From contig CALKGQ010000004.1 in the NCBI GenBank assembly GCA_938085425.1, forward strand, positions 1-64,000: a DNA stretch of 64,000 bases, given 5' to 3'. The notes beneath the pieces are model-generated. The model saw only the letters and a program-made list of their open reading frames with translations, did no database searches and was not told where the DNA came from. Below are positions 42,484-51,575 of the stretch, in pieces (position 1 is the stretch's first letter; each line of letters opens with the position of its first letter). The position numbers and the translations under genes are program-made. This DNA is from an uncultured Flavobacteriales bacterium. Its GTDB lineage: Bacteria; Bacteroidota; Bacteroidia; Flavobacteriales_D; Sanyastnellaceae.

Positions 42484-42561
42484 CTTGGCATGATTTTGGA
42501 AAGGATGTGAAAGAGCGTCAAGAGTGGGCTTGCACTTTCGCAAATGGAATTCTTTCTTCCT

Positions 42562-42569
42562 TATCTTGA
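42562..42569 (+). promoter_or_regulatory. Weak candidate -7 box for the DUF1573 gene
   Basis: TATCTTGA, matching the TATCTT core of the other boxes but not the final G, 15 bases before ATG 42585. Confidence 0.3.
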
Positions 42570-42584
42570 AGCCTCAAAACAAAC

Positions 42585-43061
42585 ATGAACAACACTCTCC
42601 CCATGAAGCAGTTTTTCGCAGCCTGTGCCCTGATGCTGGGCATCGTCTCCTTTGGGTTCGCCCAAGAAGTGGTCACTGGCCCATCCATCACTCTGGACAA
42701 AGACATCCATGACTATGGCACCATTCAACAAGGTGCAAATGGTACTTGTGAATTCACAGTGACCAACAGTGGCACAGAGCCGCTGATCATTTCGCGTTGC
42801 AAAGGTTCATGCGGATGTACTGTTCCACAGTGTGAGAAGGCCCCCATTGCGCCAGGCAACACATCGGCCATCACCGTCAAGTACGACACCAAGCGCATTG
42901 GCCCGATCAACAAGTCGGTGACCATCACGTCAAATGCAGGCAATGAGCCCACCAAGGTGATCCGCATCAAAGGCAAGGTGGAAGCTTCTGACCTCGGAAA
43001 CAGTGGAGGCATTCCTGTCAAGCAGCCTGCTGCCGGAGCGCCTACCTCAGGCAAGCAATAA
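42585..43061 (+). CDS. Exported DUF1573 protein
   Basis: A 158-aa protein (152 aa if ATG 42603 is used) with signal peptide KQFFAACALMLGIVSFGFAQ and one DUF1573 domain (IHDYGTIQQGANGTCEFTVTN, ISRCKGSCGCTVP, SVTITSNAG), an immunoglobulin-like periplasmic or surface fold frequent in Bacteroidota. The CKGSCGC cysteines are typical of the family. Low-complexity Gly/Pro/Ala tail. It sits between two terminators, so it is its own transcript. Function unknown. Confidence 0.88.
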   Translation: MNNTLPMKQFFAACALMLGIVSFGFAQEVVTGPSITLDKDIHDYGTIQQGANGTCEFTVTNSGTEPLIISRCKGSCGCTVPQCEKAPIAPGNTSAITVKYDTKRIGPINKSVTITSNAGNEPTKVIRIKGKVEASDLGNSGGIPVKQPAAGAPTSGKQ

Positions 43062-43084
43062 GCTTTCCCCTCCAACCAACGTTT

Positions 43085-43112
43085 ACAAAGCCACCCAAAA
43101 GGGTGGCTTTGT
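43085..43112 (+). terminator. Hairpin terminator after the DUF1573 gene
   Basis: A 12-bp perfect stem ACAAAGCCACCC/GGGTGGCTTTGT (43085-43096 with 43101-43112), loop AAAA. The T run is short, so termination may be partial, but the stem is strong and symmetrical. Confidence 0.75.
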
Positions 43113-43134
43113 CGTTGAATGAAGGGTATTTTTG
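43109..43134 (+). promoter_or_regulatory. Candidate promoter of valS
   Basis: TTG (43109-43111), 15 bases, TATTTTTG (43127-43134), 24 bases before the ATG. The -7 box is an exact consensus. The spacer is short and the TTG is inside the terminator arm. Confidence 0.45.
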
Positions 43135-43158
43135 TTCCCCAACTGACTGGACGGCAAC

Positions 43159-45789
43159 ATGAACATTCCTGCACAATACGATCCGACACAGACTGAAGAC
43201 AAGTGGTACGCCCACTGGTTGGAGGCTGGACACTTTCATTCTGTCCCCGACGATCGGGAGCCGTATACGGTGGTCATCCCTCCCCCCAATGTCACCGGGG
43301 TGCTCCACATGGGCCACATGCTGAACAACACCATCCAAGATGTGCTGGTCAGGCGGGCCAGGATGCAAGGAAAAAATGCCTGTTGGGTGCCAGGCACGGA
43401 CCATGCTTCGATTGCCACAGAGGCCAAGGTCGTACGACGTTTGCGGGACAAGGGCATCAAAAAATCAGACCTCTCCAGAGAGGCTTTCCTCGAACATGCA
43501 TGGGAATGGACCCATGAGCATGGTGGGATCATCTTGGAACAACTCAAGAAGCTCGGTGCCAGTTGCGATTGGAACCGAACCCGCTTCACCATGGACGAGG
43601 GGTACTACGACGGGGTCATCGACACCTTCGTTCAGATGCACGAACGCGGTTTGATTTACCGGGGGGTGCGCATGGTCAATTGGGATCCCGTGGCATTGAC
43701 AGCGTTGAGCGATGAGGAGGTCATCCACACGGAAGAGCATGGCAAGTTGTACTATGTCCGTTATGCCGTTGTTGGCGAACCGGACCGTTGGGTCACAGTC
43801 GCCACTACACGTCCAGAGACCATCATGGGAGACACCGCCATTTGTGTGCATCCTGACGATGAGCGTTACAAGGATTTGGTGGGCCAAAAGGTCGTGGTGC
43901 CAGTCGTGAACAGAGAAATCCCCATCATCGCGGACGATTACATCGACATGGAGTTTGGCACAGGGTGCCTCAAGGTGACCCCAGCCCATGACGTGAACGA
44001 CTACGAGTTGGGCCAAAAGCACGGTTTGGCGACCATCAACACCATCGAGGCTGACGGCACCATGTCCGAAGAGGCAGGTGACTACAAGGGCACGGATCGC
44101 TTCGAATGCCGCAAGGCCTTCCCCAAAGAGTTGGATGCCCTCGGCAGCTTGGTGAAGGTGGAGGACTACACCAACAAGGTGGGACGCAGTGAGCGCACCA
44201 ATGCGGTCATTGAGCCAAGGCTATCGCTTCAATGGTTCATGTCCATGGAGGAGCTGTCCAAACCGGCGTTGGATGCGGTGATGAACGACACCGTTCAATT
44301 TCATCCGCCCAAATTCAAGAACAGCTACCGGCATTGGATGGAGAACGTCAAGGACTGGTGCATCAGTCGACAGCTGTGGTGGGGACATCAAATCCCCGCT
44401 TGGTTCTACGGAGAGGGAGAACACGACTATGTGGTGGCGAAGACGGAAGAGGAGGCCTTGAAGCAAGCCCGCGAAAAATCTGGCAATGCGTCCTTGACGA
44501 TGGAGGGGTTGAAGCAGGATGAGGATGTCATGGACACCTGGTTCAGTTCATGGATTTGGCCCATCCAGGTGTTCGATGGCCTTCACAAGGAGGAGGAAGT
44601 GGCGTATTACTACCCTACCAATGACCTCGTCACGGCCCCAGAAATCATGTTTTTCTGGGTGGCCAGGATGATCATGAGTGGCTACCATTACAGGGGCGAA
44701 GCACCTTTCAAAAACGTTTACTACACCGGCATTGTGCGGGACAAGAAGGGCCGAAAAATGTCCAAAAGCTTGGGCAACAGTCCAGACCCCATTGAGCTGA
44801 TGAAGCAATATGGCGCAGATGGTGTCCGTGTGGGCATGCTGCTCACTTCCCCGGCAGGCAACGATTTGCCGTTCGACGAAAAGCTCTGCGAGCAGGGCCG
44901 GAACTTTGCCAACAAGATTTGGAATGCCTTCCGATTGGTCCAAGGTTGGGAAGTGGATGCCTCCAAAGAACAGCCTGCTGCCGCGGCAACCGCCGTGGCT
45001 TGGATGGATGCGAGAAGCCAGCAGGCCATGGAGGAGCTGGAAGGCCAATTTGCCAATTTCCGACTGAGCGAGGCCTTGATGACCACCTACCGGTTGGTCT
45101 GGGAGGAATACTGCAGTTGGTACCTGGAGTCCATCAAGCCTCCTTTTGGAGAGCCCATTGATGGGGCGACCAAGCAATCGACTTTGGACATGTTTGAGCG
45201 CATGTTGACCTTGCTCCATCCTTTCATGCCATTCTTGACAGAAGAAGTGTGGCATTGGACGGGCGAGCGCCAAGGTCACTCTGAAGATTTGTGCGTGACG
45301 GCCTGGCCAGAACGGACTTCCTACGACAAGGAGATCCTCACCGACATCGATGTCGCCAAGGAAGTGGTGACGGCCATCCGCAACATCCGCAACGACAACG
45401 GCATTCCCAACAAAGAAGCCTTGGAGCTGAAAGTTCAAAAAGGCGACGGCTACCCCGTGCACCTGGAGCCATGGATCGCCCACCTCACCAATGTTCAGGA
45501 CATTGAGCATGTCCAGGACAAGGTCAAAGGAGCTTTTGGCTTTGTCATTGGGACCCACCGCTTTTCAGTTCCCTTTGGTTCGGGATTCGACATGGAGGCC
45601 GAGCGGGCCAAGGTCCAAAAGGACCTCGACTACCAGCATGGCTTCTTGAAAAGTGTTCGTGGCAAATTGTCCAACGACAACTTTGTGAAGGGAGCCCCTG
45701 AGGCTGTGGTGGACAATGAGCGGAAGAAAGAAGCCGATGCATTGGCCAAAATTGCGGTCTTGGAAGAGAAGCTTCAGGACTTGAACTGA
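43159..45789 (+). CDS. valS: Valyl-tRNA synthetase
   Basis: Charges tRNA-Val. 876 aa, class I synthetase. PPPNVTGVLHMGHMLNN holds the HIGH-type motif HMGH at 50-53, and GRKMSKSLGNS the KMSKS loop at 533-537. The CP1 editing domain (TTRPETIMGDTA, GTGCLKVTPAHD) is intact. The C-terminus has the valine-type coiled-coil arm (about 800-876). ATG 43159 gives NIPAQYDPTQTEDKWY, a normal start. Confidence 0.98.
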   Translation: MNIPAQYDPTQTEDKWYAHWLEAGHFHSVPDDREPYTVVIPPPNVTGVLHMGHMLNNTIQDVLVRRARMQGKNACWVPGTDHASIATEAKVVRRLRDKGIKKSDLSREAFLEHAWEWTHEHGGIILEQLKKLGASCDWNRTRFTMDEGYYDGVIDTFVQMHERGLIYRGVRMVNWDPVALTALSDEEVIHTEEHGKLYYVRYAVVGEPDRWVTVATTRPETIMGDTAICVHPDDERYKDLVGQKVVVPVVNREIPIIADDYIDMEFGTGCLKVTPAHDVNDYELGQKHGLATINTIEADGTMSEEAGDYKGTDRFECRKAFPKELDALGSLVKVEDYTNKVGRSERTNAVIEPRLSLQWFMSMEELSKPALDAVMNDTVQFHPPKFKNSYRHWMENVKDWCISRQLWWGHQIPAWFYGEGEHDYVVAKTEEEALKQAREKSGNASLTMEGLKQDEDVMDTWFSSWIWPIQVFDGLHKEEEVAYYYPTNDLVTAPEIMFFWVARMIMSGYHYRGEAPFKNVYYTGIVRDKKGRKMSKSLGNSPDPIELMKQYGADGVRVGMLLTSPAGNDLPFDEKLCEQGRNFANKIWNAFRLVQGWEVDASKEQPAAAATAVAWMDARSQQAMEELEGQFANFRLSEALMTTYRLVWEEYCSWYLESIKPPFGEPIDGATKQSTLDMFERMLTLLHPFMPFLTEEVWHWTGERQGHSEDLCVTAWPERTSYDKEILTDIDVAKEVVTAIRNIRNDNGIPNKEALELKVQKGDGYPVHLEPWIAHLTNVQDIEHVQDKVKGAFGFVIGTHRFSVPFGSGFDMEAERAKVQKDLDYQHGFLKSVRGKLSNDNFVKGAPEAVVDNERKKEADALAKIAVLEEKLQDLN

Positions 45790-45840
45790 TTCTGTTGGCC
45801 CCGCGTCGAACACATGAGGTCACTCTGGTGTTGTGACGTC

Positions 45841-46014
45841 ATGTTTGGACTCTTCAAGAAAAATCCGGTCGAGAAGCTTCAAAAGGAGCATGCTGATTTG
45901 TTGGCACGTGCCCACAAGATGAGCTCAGTGGACCGCACCAAGTCTGACGCTTTGGTCGCCCAAGCGGCGGACATCGAGGCGCGCATTGTGGAACTGCAGG
46001 ACCAAGGGTCATGA
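45841..46014 (+). CDS. Lacal_2735 family small protein
   Basis: A 57-aa protein, FGLFKKNPVEKLQKEHADL onward, matching the pattern of the small helical Lacal_2735 family of Bacteroidota: FGLFKK start, then a charged helical hairpin. Function unknown. ATG 45841 is chosen over 45814 because the family begins here. Its stop overlaps the SDR start (ATGA), so it opens the photolyase operon. Confidence 0.75.
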   Translation: MFGLFKKNPVEKLQKEHADLLARAHKMSSVDRTKSDALVAQAADIEARIVELQDQGS

Positions 46015-46712
46015 GGACCATTGGCATCGTCGGAGACAGCCGTGGCATTGGAGCTGCGCTTCGGGAACAACTCCTCGCGCAGGGCCATCGCGTCATTGGT
46101 GTGTCGCGCTCAGGGGTCCAACGCGCCGCTGGAGACGCTGACAACTACCAAAGTTTGGTGTTTGATGCCGTCGCCCATCCATGCGATCTCAGCGGATTCA
46201 CCGACCAATTGGATGGACTGGTGTATTGCCCGGGGACGATCAAACTGAAGCCCCTACGCGGATTGAAACGCGAACAGTTTATGCAGGACTTTGAAATCAA
46301 TGTCCTTGGGGCGGTCCAAACCCTTCAAGCCAACCACGGCCTTTTGAAAAAGGGGGACCGTCCATCGGTGGTGATGTTCAGCACAGTGGCGGTGCAAACC
46401 GGGATGGCCTACCACGGAAGCGTGGCATCGTCAAAAGGTGCCGTCGAAGGCTTGACAAGGACCTTGGCGGCGGAATGGGCGCCCGACATTCGGGTGAATG
46501 CCGTGGCCCCAACCCTCACCGACACTGAATTGGCGTCGTCGTTCCTTGGCACCGATGCCAAACGTGAGGCTGCGGCAGAACGCAACCCTCTGAAGCGTGT
46601 TTTGTCTGCCGATGAGGTGGCGTCTACGGCTGCGTACTTGCTGGGAACGGGGGCGGCGGGAGTCACGGGTCAGGTCTGGAAAGTGGATGCAGGCACAAGT
46701 GCATTGAGATGA
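46011..46712 (+). CDS. SDR-family oxidoreductase lacking the catalytic Tyr
   Basis: A 233-aa Rossmann-fold protein. The cofactor loop reads GDSRGIGAAL (for TGXXXGIG), and the C-terminus RVNAVAPTLTDTELAS is typical. In the catalytic YXXXK motif the Tyr position is Val (VASSK in HGSVASSKGAVEG), so standard SDR chemistry is doubtful. I have seen the same change in related flavobacterial proteins. It is coupled by four-base overlaps to the genes on both sides and lies in the photolyase operon. Substrate unknown. Confidence 0.85.
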   Translation: MRTIGIVGDSRGIGAALREQLLAQGHRVIGVSRSGVQRAAGDADNYQSLVFDAVAHPCDLSGFTDQLDGLVYCPGTIKLKPLRGLKREQFMQDFEINVLGAVQTLQANHGLLKKGDRPSVVMFSTVAVQTGMAYHGSVASSKGAVEGLTRTLAAEWAPDIRVNAVAPTLTDTELASSFLGTDAKREAAAERNPLKRVLSADEVASTAAYLLGTGAAGVTGQVWKVDAGTSALR

Positions 46713-47407
46713 CCAAAATGGCCTCCTGGAGCCGAAAGGAATGGGAAGCCTGGCCTGCCCGCAAAAGGGCCCGTGCCATGAACAGCCTGAGTGGCTTCAA
46801 GAGCGCAACCCTTGTGGGGACTTTGGACACGGATGGAGTGCACAACCTGAGCATCGTCAGCTCCGTGGTTCATTTGGGGTCGAGCCCTGCGCAGATGGGC
46901 GTGGTCTTGCGCCCCCCCGGCGCGGATGCGCACACCTACAAAAACATCAAAGCCACAGGTCAATGCACCTTCAGTCATGTGCATGCCGATTGGTTGGAGA
47001 AAGCCCACCAGTGCAGCGCACGCTACCCAGCAGATGTCTCGGAGTTTGAGGAGGTGGGTCTGACCCCTTACAGGAAGACCATGGAGGGGGGGCGCGCAGC
47101 TTGGAAGGCCCCTGCTGTGGCAGAGGCCAGCATCCGCATGGGCCTGACCTTGGTAGAAGACATTGCGCTCCCCAACGGCTGCAGATTTTTGGTGCTCGCA
47201 GTGGAATGGGTGCAAGTGGAGGGGACAGCATGGCGAGGGGATGGGTACCTCGACATCGCGCAAGCAGGAACGGTGACCATCAGTGGTTTGGATGGCTACC
47301 ACAGGGCTGAATCTCTGGGCCGGTGGTCCTATGCCCAACCAGGTGTTGAGGTGCAAAGGTTGGAGGACGAACAAAGAGGTTGGAGAGACGAAGAATCCGC
47401 CCACTGA
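46709..47407 (+). CDS. Flavin reductase-like FMN-binding protein
   Basis: A 232-aa protein of the flavin reductase / split-barrel family: [50 protein letters not shown] and [12 protein letters not shown] are the recognisable blocks. It probably binds FMN and may supply reduced flavin. In this operon a link to the flavin-dependent photolyases is plausible but unproved. Its TGA overlaps the ATG of the photolyase gene by one base. Confidence 0.85.
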   Translation: MTKMASWSRKEWEAWPARKRARAMNSLSGFKSATLVGTLDTDGVHNLSIVSSVVHLGSSPAQMGVVLRPPGADAHTYKNIKATGQCTFSHVHADWLEKAHQCSARYPADVSEFEEVGLTPYRKTMEGGRAAWKAPAVAEASIRMGLTLVEDIALPNGCRFLVLAVEWVQVEGTAWRGDGYLDIAQAGTVTISGLDGYHRAESLGRWSYAQPGVEVQRLEDEQRGWRDEESAH

Positions 47408-48942
47408 TGTCGGGCAGGGTTCATGTGGTTTGGTTCAAACGCGACCTGAGGACAAGGGACCACGCGCCTTTGGCCCAAGCCATGGAGGCCGCCAAACGGG
47501 CAGGTGAGCACGTGCTTTTGCTGCATGTGTTTGAGCCCATGCTGTTGGCGCATCCCACGACGTCGAGTCGTCACATCGCTTTTCAATGGACATGTTTGGA
47601 CGACATCTCTTCCATTCTAGAGGAAGAAGATTGGGGGCTGAAACTGCACAGGCTGTCTGCCGATGTGACGGAGGTGTTGTCCTACATCCATGAACACCGT
47701 GGCATCGCTGGGCTCTATTCGCATGAAGAAACTGGGGTGGAGGTCACCTACAAGCGAGACAAATTGGTCGCCAAGTGGTGCGAATCTCGAGGTATCGCAT
47801 GGCACGAAACCCCTCAGCTTGGGGTGCAACGCGGCCGAAAGAACCGCCGCGGATGGGTGCACCAATGGCATGTCAACATGTCCAAGCCTTTGGCCCAACC
47901 CAACTGGTCGGGGTGGCGTGCGGCAGCAGTGAACAGGACCGTGGATGCCGAATGGTCATGGCCCGAAGCTTGGCAGACAATCGTACCTCCCAAAGTGCGG
48001 CACGCAAACGATGTGCACGGCGAAGGTCCATTTCAACCTGGGGGCGAGCGCATGGCCCATCGCTATTTGCAGTCCTTTTTGGAGGAGGGGAGGATCCACT
48101 TGTACCAAAAACACATCAGCAAGCCCGAGCAAAGCCGGAGTTCTTGCAGCCGGCTCTCGCCTTTTTTTGCGTGGGGATGCATCAGTGTGCGGCAAGTGTT
48201 TCAGGCCCTCGAAAAGGAAAGTGGCCAAGGCCGAAACCACCATGCTTTTGGGAGCCGGTTGAGATGGCATTGTCATTTTGTCCAAAAGTTTGAGTCCGAG
48301 CACACCTTGGAGTGGAGCAACATGAACACGGCCTACGACGCCCTTGAGACCGCGCATTCTGGGGAGGCGGTCTCCCGATGGGAACAAGGCCAAACGGGGG
48401 TTCCTCTGGTGGATGCATGCATGCGGGCGGTGCGTGAAACGGGCTACCTCAACTTTCGAATGCGTGCCATGTTGGTCAGCTTTCTCACCCACCACATGAA
48501 CCACCGTTGGCAGGACGGGGTGGATCATTTGGCGCGGTGCTTTTTGGACTTTGATCCGGGCATCCACTACCCTCAGTTTCAAATGCAAGCGGGGGTCACC
48601 GGCATCCACACGGTCCGAATCTACAATCCGGTGAAGCAGGGCGAAGACCACGACCCCAACGGGGATTTCATCCGCCGCTGGGTGCCTGAGTTGAAGGAGG
48701 TGCCGGCAGCTTGGATCCACGCGCCGTGGACAGCACCTCCCATGGAAGCTGTGCTCGGCAACTGGCATGCAGAGGACTACCCCGACCCCATGATGGATCT
48801 TGCAGAGGCTGCGAGAGAGGCACGCGACAGGATGTGGTCGTTCAGGGAGCGCCCAGAAGTCAAGGCGCAAGGCCGCCGGATTCTTGCGCAACATGTTGTG
48901 CCGCCCCGCACCCAAACCAAAGGACGAATGCGCGAACTTTGA
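47407..48942 (+). CDS. Photolyase / cryptochrome family flavoprotein (first of three)
   Basis: A 511-aa protein with the N-terminal alpha/beta antenna domain ([15 protein letters not shown], about 1-135) and C-terminal FAD domain (about 210-500). The FAD-binding [18 protein letters not shown] and [13 protein letters not shown] are present, as is a [21 protein letters not shown] block. It fits the bacterial cryptochrome / class I-like CPD photolyase group, either a light-driven DNA repair enzyme or a blue-light receptor; the two cannot be separated without structure-level comparison. Starts one base into the previous stop, five bases before the next gene. Confidence 0.88.
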   Translation: MSGRVHVVWFKRDLRTRDHAPLAQAMEAAKRAGEHVLLLHVFEPMLLAHPTTSSRHIAFQWTCLDDISSILEEEDWGLKLHRLSADVTEVLSYIHEHRGIAGLYSHEETGVEVTYKRDKLVAKWCESRGIAWHETPQLGVQRGRKNRRGWVHQWHVNMSKPLAQPNWSGWRAAAVNRTVDAEWSWPEAWQTIVPPKVRHANDVHGEGPFQPGGERMAHRYLQSFLEEGRIHLYQKHISKPEQSRSSCSRLSPFFAWGCISVRQVFQALEKESGQGRNHHAFGSRLRWHCHFVQKFESEHTLEWSNMNTAYDALETAHSGEAVSRWEQGQTGVPLVDACMRAVRETGYLNFRMRAMLVSFLTHHMNHRWQDGVDHLARCFLDFDPGIHYPQFQMQAGVTGIHTVRIYNPVKQGEDHDPNGDFIRRWVPELKEVPAAWIHAPWTAPPMEAVLGNWHAEDYPDPMMDLAEAAREARDRMWSFRERPEVKAQGRRILAQHVVPPRTQTKGRMREL

Positions 48943-48947
48943 CAACG

Positions 48948-49820
48948 ATGGAAACCACTTCGAACACCCCTGACATGCTGCACTACGAAATCGTAGGAGA
49001 CAACAGCGAGGCGCCTTGGATGATCTTCATTCACGGTGCTGGAGGGTCCATCCGCACGTGGAAGTTCCAAACGGCTGCGTTTGCACCACATTTCAGGTTG
49101 CTTTTGCTCGATCTCAGGGACCATGGGGAGAGCAAGGACATCCTTCCGGAATTCCAGTCGTACGACTTCGACATTGTGGCCCAAGACATTCTTGCTGTTG
49201 TGGACCACCTTGGCATTGAAAAGGCCCACTTTGTGAGCTTGAGCATTGGCAGCGTGATCCTACAGAAAATCGACATTCTTCGTCCCGAGCTGGTGGACCG
49301 AATGGTGATGGCTGGGGCCATTTTTGACGGAAGCTGGGTCATGCACATGTTCGTGAACAGCGTCAGAATTTTGAACCATGTGATGCCGTTCAAGGCCATT
49401 TATTGGATGTTCTCATTCATCGTTCTCCCCCGACGCAACCACCGTGCGAGTCGCTGGATTTTTAGAAGGCAAAGCCAGAAATTGACACAAGGGGAGTACC
49501 TCAAATGGGTGGAACTTTACAAGCCCTTTTTCAAGTTGGTGCAACAGTATTTGCGGCGTCCCGTGGGCCGACCCTCCCTTGTGGTGATGGGCGACCAGGA
49601 CCACATCTTCTTCAAGGCAGCCCAACAATTCGCGGATTTGCAGCGGAACGTCCACATGGCAGTGATTGAGAATTGCGGGCACGTGTGCAGCATTGAGGCG
49701 CCCGATCTGTTCAATGACTTGGTGCTCAAGTTTTTGAAGGGGCAGGAATATCCCGATCGTGTGACGGCCACGCCTGTGCCCATGTCTTGGGCAGAGTTGA
49801 AGCAATGGAAGCCAGGCTGA
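48948..49820 (+). CDS. Alpha/beta hydrolase within the photolyase operon
   Basis: A 290-aa soluble alpha/beta-hydrolase: [12 protein letters not shown] oxyanion loop, [11 protein letters not shown], nucleophile elbow VSLSIGSV, Asp in GDQDHIFF and His in [11 protein letters not shown] complete the triad. A basic middle segment ([14 protein letters not shown]) may be a cap. Family members include esterases and peroxidases; the substrate is unknown. Packed between two photolyase genes and DUF2256. ATG 48948 follows the photolyase stop by five bases. Confidence 0.85.
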   Translation: METTSNTPDMLHYEIVGDNSEAPWMIFIHGAGGSIRTWKFQTAAFAPHFRLLLLDLRDHGESKDILPEFQSYDFDIVAQDILAVVDHLGIEKAHFVSLSIGSVILQKIDILRPELVDRMVMAGAIFDGSWVMHMFVNSVRILNHVMPFKAIYWMFSFIVLPRRNHRASRWIFRRQSQKLTQGEYLKWVELYKPFFKLVQQYLRRPVGRPSLVVMGDQDHIFFKAAQQFADLQRNVHMAVIENCGHVCSIEAPDLFNDLVLKFLKGQEYPDRVTATPVPMSWAELKQWKPG

Positions 49821-49833
49821 ACCCTTTCTCCGG

Positions 49834-49977
49834 ATGCCTCACAAAAAACCTCACCTGCCCCAAAAAATCTGTGTGACGTGTGGCTTGCCATTTTCATGGC
49901 GCAAGAAGTGGGAAAAGAATTGGGAGGAGGTTCGTTATTGCGGTGAGCGGTGTCGACGTTCTCGCGACAAAACTTAA
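49834..49977 (+). CDS. DUF2256 zinc-ribbon protein
   Basis: A 47-aa protein, too short for most gene callers: start [19 protein letters not shown], then [19 protein letters not shown] and RRSRDKT. Four cysteines, C13-x2-C16 and C36-x3-C40, form a likely zinc site. I recognise it as DUF2256, which in many genomes lies beside photolyase/cryptochrome genes, as it does here on both sides. Function unknown. 13 bases after the hydrolase and 27 before the next photolyase. Confidence 0.88.
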   Translation: MPHKKPHLPQKICVTCGLPFSWRKKWEKNWEEVRYCGERCRRSRDKT

Positions 49978-50004
49978 AGGCCTCCCAGATGTTGTTTGGG
50001 CGTC

Positions 50005-51573
50005 ATGCCTGCACCTTCAAGTTCCCCCCATGCGCCAGCGCGCACGCTTCGATTGCTTCTCGGTGACCAGTTGAACGCCAAGCACAGTTGGTGGAAAGAC
50101 GTGGACGAGGATGTGTTGACGGTCATGGTGGAGTGCCGCCAAGAGACGGACTATGCGCAACACCACGTGCAGAAAGTGTTGTCCTTTTTTCTGGCCATGC
50201 GGCACTTTGCGCAAGAACGTCAGCAAGAAGGCCATCGCCTGGTGTATGTGTCCATTGCCCATCCCGATGCGCAGCGGCCCATGTTGGAAGTGGTGCACGA
50301 TCGCCTGAAGGCATGTGGTGCCCAAGCCTTCGCGTACCAAAGCCCAGACGAATGGCGGTTGGACGAATTGATTCGGACAAAGACTGCCGATTGGGCTGTC
50401 GAGGTGACGGAGGCGGACACGGAACATTTTCTGACACAGCGCGGGGACCTCGCCCAACACTTCGAAGGAAAGAAACAGTACTTGATGGAATCCTTCTACC
50501 GCATGATGCGCAAGCGTCATGACGTCTTGCTCGACGCTGGAGGGCAGCCAGAAGGAGGCAAGTGGAATTACGACGCGAACAACCGAAAGAAATTGCCCAA
50601 GGGCCATGTTCCCCCTGCCCCCAAGCTTTGGGAAAAGGATGTGACGGCCCTGCGTGATGAGCTCGATGCCGCTGGAGTGAAGACCGTGGGCAGGACATCT
50701 TGGACGGCCTTTGGTTGGCCCGTTTCAAGGGCTGAAGGGCTCGAGCTGTTGTCCTTGTTTGTCGAGGAGTTGCTTCCGCGTTTTGGCGATTTCCAAGATG
50801 CTTTGACCGAAGACAGTTGGACGGTGTACCACAGTCGTTTGAGTTTTGTGATGAATGTGAAGTTGTTGCATCCCAGGGAAGTCATCGGGGCCGTGGAGCA
50901 GAAGTGGAGGGAAAATCCAGGACACGCCAGTGTCGAGCAGGTGGAGGGGTTCATCCGACAAATTTTGGGTTGGCGAGAGTACATGCGCGGGGTGTATTGG
51001 GCGCACATGCCCTCGTACGCCTCAATGAATTTCTTTGGCCACGAACGAAAATTGCCCGGGTGGTATTGGACGGGAAAGACGGGCATGAGGTGCCTTCAAC
51101 ACGCCATAGGACAAACCCTTGACCACGCCTACGCTCACCACATCCAGCGTTTGATGGTGACAGGCAATTTTGCCTTGCTTGCAGGCATCGATCCCGCCGA
51201 GGTGGATGCCTGGTACCTGGGGGTGTACATCGACGCCATCGAATGGGTGGAAATGCCCAATGCCAGGGGGATGAGTCAATTCGCAGACGGAGGGATTGTG
51301 GGCACCAAGCCCTATGTGTCATCCGCCAACTACATCCACAAGATGGGTCCCCATTGCGGGGCATGTCGTTACAACAGGACAGGGAAGACGGAGCCAGATG
51401 CTTGCCCTTTCAACAGTTTGTACTGGCATTTCCATGCCACCAACCGGTCGCTTTTGGAGCGCAATCCACGCATAGGCATGGTCTACCGAACCTGGGACAA
51501 GATGACACCTGAAAAACAGCAAGCTCTTTTGGACCGCGGGGACCATGTCCTCGACAACCTTGAAACCCTTTGA
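50005..51573 (+). CDS. FeS-containing (6-4)-type photolyase (FeS-BCP, CryPro class)
   Basis: A 522-aa member of the bacterial FeS-BCP group, whose best-studied protein is the (6-4) photolyase PhrB of Agrobacterium. It starts RTLRLLLGDQLNAKHSWW, typical of the group rather than the FKRDLR start of other photolyases. Four cysteines fit the [4Fe-4S] site: Cys363, Cys451, Cys454 and Cys467 (TGMRCLQH, GPHCGACRYN, DACPFN). WGWREYMRGVYW-like and MVTGNFALLAG belong to the FAD domain. Probably repairs (6-4) pyrimidine dimers with light. ATG 50005 is preferred to TTG 49996. Confidence 0.92.
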   Translation: MPAPSSSPHAPARTLRLLLGDQLNAKHSWWKDVDEDVLTVMVECRQETDYAQHHVQKVLSFFLAMRHFAQERQQEGHRLVYVSIAHPDAQRPMLEVVHDRLKACGAQAFAYQSPDEWRLDELIRTKTADWAVEVTEADTEHFLTQRGDLAQHFEGKKQYLMESFYRMMRKRHDVLLDAGGQPEGGKWNYDANNRKKLPKGHVPPAPKLWEKDVTALRDELDAAGVKTVGRTSWTAFGWPVSRAEGLELLSLFVEELLPRFGDFQDALTEDSWTVYHSRLSFVMNVKLLHPREVIGAVEQKWRENPGHASVEQVEGFIRQILGWREYMRGVYWAHMPSYASMNFFGHERKLPGWYWTGKTGMRCLQHAIGQTLDHAYAHHIQRLMVTGNFALLAGIDPAEVDAWYLGVYIDAIEWVEMPNARGMSQFADGGIVGTKPYVSSANYIHKMGPHCGACRYNRTGKTEPDACPFNSLYWHFHATNRSLLERNPRIGMVYRTWDKMTPEKQQALLDRGDHVLDNLETL

Positions 51574-51575
51574 CC

